Shown one piece after another: positions 61,557-64,000 of a DNA stretch of 64,000 nt. Made by a program: the position numbers and the translations under genes. Source of the stretch: Flabesymbios commensalis (Eukaryota > Annelida > Polychaeta > Terebellida > Flabelligeridae); NCBI GenBank assembly GCA_964017125.1, contig OZ024911.1, positions 35,977,160 to 36,041,159 of the forward strand, in the 5' to 3' direction. The notes below the pieces were generated by a model. The model ran no database searches, was not told the origin of the DNA, and saw only the letters and a program-made list of their open reading frames with translations. Within the stretch, counting starts at the first letter, position 1; each line of letters opens with the position of its first letter.

Positions 61557-62609
61557 CTGTAAACATAAAAATGAATCTAATTTTCTCGTTACATATCAGT
61601 GAGTGCTATTAATCACGAAAACATTACGATCTAAGCTTGAGCTTTAGATTGCTAATTATTTGTCAGAGAATGCCCACACGAAGGTACCACGCCCTAAGCC
61701 TTAGATTAAGCCTACAAGTTACATTCAGTGAATGTCACACAGGGATCAAGAACTCTCTGTTTAAATGTTACGGCACGGTAAGTGATGGAATCATATCCCT
61801 GCTAACACAAGACGTTCATCTAAATATTGTGCTATAATATAGCGTATGTTTACATATTAATTATCAGTTCTTTTCATGCATCTCATCTAACCCGCGCGGA
61901 TATTGTAATATAAAGATTAATTGATACAATAGATATTTTAATTATTTAGTAAATAATTATAATTATTGTGCACAATAAAGACTACGATAAACAATTTTTA
62001 AATTTAATATTATCAGGGCACTTGTGTTTGCGTCTAGGATGCACATCTCAAATAATAGAAATAATAAAGTTACGGAATGAGCTTTATTTCAGTATTGTGC
62101 GTTAACCCAGTACACACAAAACATTTGTATAACATTTATACAATGTTGGGCTGACGTTGTATAAATGTTATACAATTTTTTTCTGTTTACTTGGAAATCT
62201 GCGTATCTCCCCTCCACAATAGCCTTTACATTTTACGCTCACATGGTTCTCTGTAAGCAGTTCTAGCTGTAAGCGGTGTGGTGGTTTCCGTGTATATATT
62301 CGCCTTCGTCCACTGTTGGTGCACATTTGACTACTCGTTTGATGCTAATAATGATCCTAGTGGTATGTGGCTCATTGTGCCTAACTATGTATCGGCCTTG
62401 GTAGGCAGTGTTGCATCAAACAAAAAATATGTGGATATTATCCAGAAAGAGCACACTAGCCTAAAATTATGTATTCACGCTTGGCTTCTCCGTCTTGTCT
62501 GAAACATGCTGCCAGGTGCAGACGCTAAGTAAACCTAATATTCGTCCGTGACAAAACATAATAATGGGTATAATTTTGTGATCTCAACTCATATTAAGAT
62601 GTAACTCAC

Positions 62610-62733
62610 ATTAACTGCGATGTAAGTAAATGTTATTCTCAAACTGATTAGCTCCCCCTCCTGATTCTGAGTGTGGTTCATCACCTGGGCGGAGACTGTC
62701 ATGGCATTAGCGTCTGCATCATCAACTGTACCA
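62610..62733 (-). CDS. Modular extracellular-type protein, module 0, exon B (A exon outside the window)
   Basis: 124-bp minus-strand exon, same type as module 1 exon B. Its A exon must lie beyond the right edge, so the gene and array continue upstream. Splice sites GCCACAG and GTGAGT intact. Confidence 0.88.
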
Positions 62734-64000
62734 CTGTGGCAATGCATAAGAAAACAGTGAACACATTAAGTCTCACCAACCCTTAACCCTTTCAGCGCGG
62801 GAACGTATGTAGACGTCAGATTTTTACGTCTAAAGACGGTCAGCGCTCTGAAAATTTAAAATCTTTATGATGGCCCCAGATCCATAACATTGGTATTCAA
62901 ATCAAGCGGAAAGGGGTAGCTAAGACAATTGGGGTGATTTCAAATTGAAAATAACATTTGGTCTCTTGGTTTATATAACAATATTTCAGCGCTTTAGGGA
63001 TTAAAGTGGTAATCACGTCTGCAGCCGTTTTCAGCTTGTTATGAGTTCTTCAAACAAGGCAATTTGGAAGATAAATTAACATTAAATTTACCAGATTGTT
63101 ATATGCTTTCTTTCAAAGTATAGAAAAGTAAATATGTATTTTCTACCCATTTTAAGTAGTAGCACACAGTCACGAAACAGAAAAGTGGGTAAAAAACTTT
63201 TTTAAACAAATTACTTAGCGCTTTAAGGGTTAATTCACTTGAGTATATTCATGATAGCCGCAGTAATTGAAATTAGAATGTCGGTTAATATAATATTATT
63301 ACTAATGTATTGTAGAGATGTGCATAATTTACACGATTCAATCCGCAATCATTATAGATACCATTCATTGTGTCATGTGGGTTCAGTGTACAGTACTGGA
63401 ACTTGAGTAAATTGAGTACTTTACATTTTCATACTCATTTTGTTTTTTGTTCATATGAAGGAGAATTTCGCAGCCATTTTGATTTTTTTCATTTAAATTT
63501 AATCGGCAGTAACGTTTTTTTCTGATCCACTAAGCTACTACTAAAAAAGTCCTTTCATCGTTAACATTTTCAGCGGTGTACTGATAGTAACAGTAAATAT
63601 AAAAAAGACGGACATCTTGTATTTAACATGTTAAAGGGCAAATAAAGGTTATTTCTTTCCAAAGACACGTCAGCACTAGAACAAAAATTATACAATAAAA
63701 AGCTTGTAGAAACTATTCATGTGAGAAAAAACATAGAAAATACGGTGGTTTCTTTACATTTTGGAAGCAATTTTGTGTTTTGCTAATTTGAAGGTGAAGG
63801 TCACCAAATATAGAATGTTATTGGAGAGATTCGAATTCAGCACACACAAGTTATTTAAAAACAAGTGGATAAAAAAATTTACACAAAATTCCGATAAAAA
63901 AAATCATGTTTCAGATTTCAGCCCATGCTGAATACACATATTTTCACGAAAGGCTTTAATATTCTTTCATTAAAAAAAATATATGACATTTATAAATATA
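62734..64000. other. Partial intron of module 0, array sequence
   Basis: Intron sequence of the A-to-B type, including the CCCTTTC MITE (about 62785-63235). It shares private features with the intron at 41789-43056 and not with its neighbours: loss of the AAATAAATAAGGAGG segment after TTGAGTA, the insert ACATGTTAAAGGGCAAATAA, and GCTTGTAGAAACTATTCATG. It ends, by chance of the window, at the same point where the 7.2-kb insertion begins in that other intron. Confidence 0.85.

Larger units (their letters stand above)
27345..64000 (-). repeat. Tandem array of a 3.4-4.0 kb two-exon gene module
   Basis: Eight A exons and eight B exons recur with their introns. Spacing between successive A exons is 3960, 3583, 3712, 10947, 3363, 3525 and 3415 bp from left to right. 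The long spacing is one unit with a 7.2-kb insertion. The intron from B to the next A is almost constant (1034-1053 bp); the intron from A to B is about 1.77 kb, or 1.90 kb when a G-rich segment is present. Unit length differences come mainly from the 54-bp minisatellite and that segment. The array continues past the right edge. By eye, neighbouring units differ at only a few percent of positions. Confidence 0.95.

Noticed and set aside
28769-61602. Long plus-strand open frames across the A exons (up to about 248 codons, FKPLDKSGEDMFTRTS repeats)
   Set aside because: They are the antisense of the 54-bp repeat. A period divisible by three keeps several frames open. The minus strand has matching splice sites, phase-consistent exon lengths and conserved old copies; the plus frame has none of these.
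29672-62502. Recurring plus-strand frames of 66 and 74 codons in each array unit
   Set aside because: They recur only because the intron is copied. The related frame at 12877-13284 has diverged as intron does, with no splice or start context.

Overview
The window looks like AT-rich non-coding DNA of a marine invertebrate animal, probably a deuterostome or a mollusc. This is an inference from long spliced introns, abundant TAGGCCTA-type words, decayed LINEs, tRNA-derived SINEs and many palindromic MITE-like repeats. No bacterial, organellar or viral gene organisation is visible.

One gene dominates. It lies on the minus strand, enters from the right edge and can be followed to about 7.1 kb. 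It is built from a two-exon module, A then B, used again and again. A exons start in phase 0 and end two bases into a codon; B exons supply the missing base and return to phase 0. Any number of A+B pairs can therefore be joined in frame. I can place 10 A exons and 11 B exons, together about 6.8 kb of coding sequence or roughly 2,280 residues. Neither the start nor the end of the gene is visible. Modules are numbered 0 to 10 in transcription order, right to left. The encoded domain looks extracellular (two fairly conserved Cys, many N-glycosylation sequons, predicted beta-strands) but I do not recognise the family.

Modules 0-7 and the A exon of module 8 form a recent tandem array (about 27.35 kb to the right edge) with a period of about 3.4-4.0 kb. 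Introns and the MITEs inside them are copied with the exons. Modules 9, 10 and the B exon of module 8 are older, diverged copies in the left half, yet their introns still align with the array. Inside each array A exon there is a second level of repetition: a 54-bp, 18-residue coding minisatellite with 3 to 14 copies, always in frame and always leaving exon length at 2 modulo 3. The 18-mer appears to be an amplified copy of one strand of the domain itself.

Region by region: 1-7.1 kb has no recognised gene and carries small repeats. 7.1-15.2 kb holds old modules 10 and 9, with a LINE relic. 15.2-28.6 kb is long intron around the B exon of module 8, with two more LINE relics, a two-headed tRNA SINE and several MITEs. 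28.6-43.06 kb is array. 43.06-50.27 kb is a 7.2-kb insertion in one array intron, holding a SINE and a foldback-like element. 50.27-64.0 kb is array again. I saw no LTR retrovirus, Polinton, CRISPR array, rRNA gene or functional tRNA gene.
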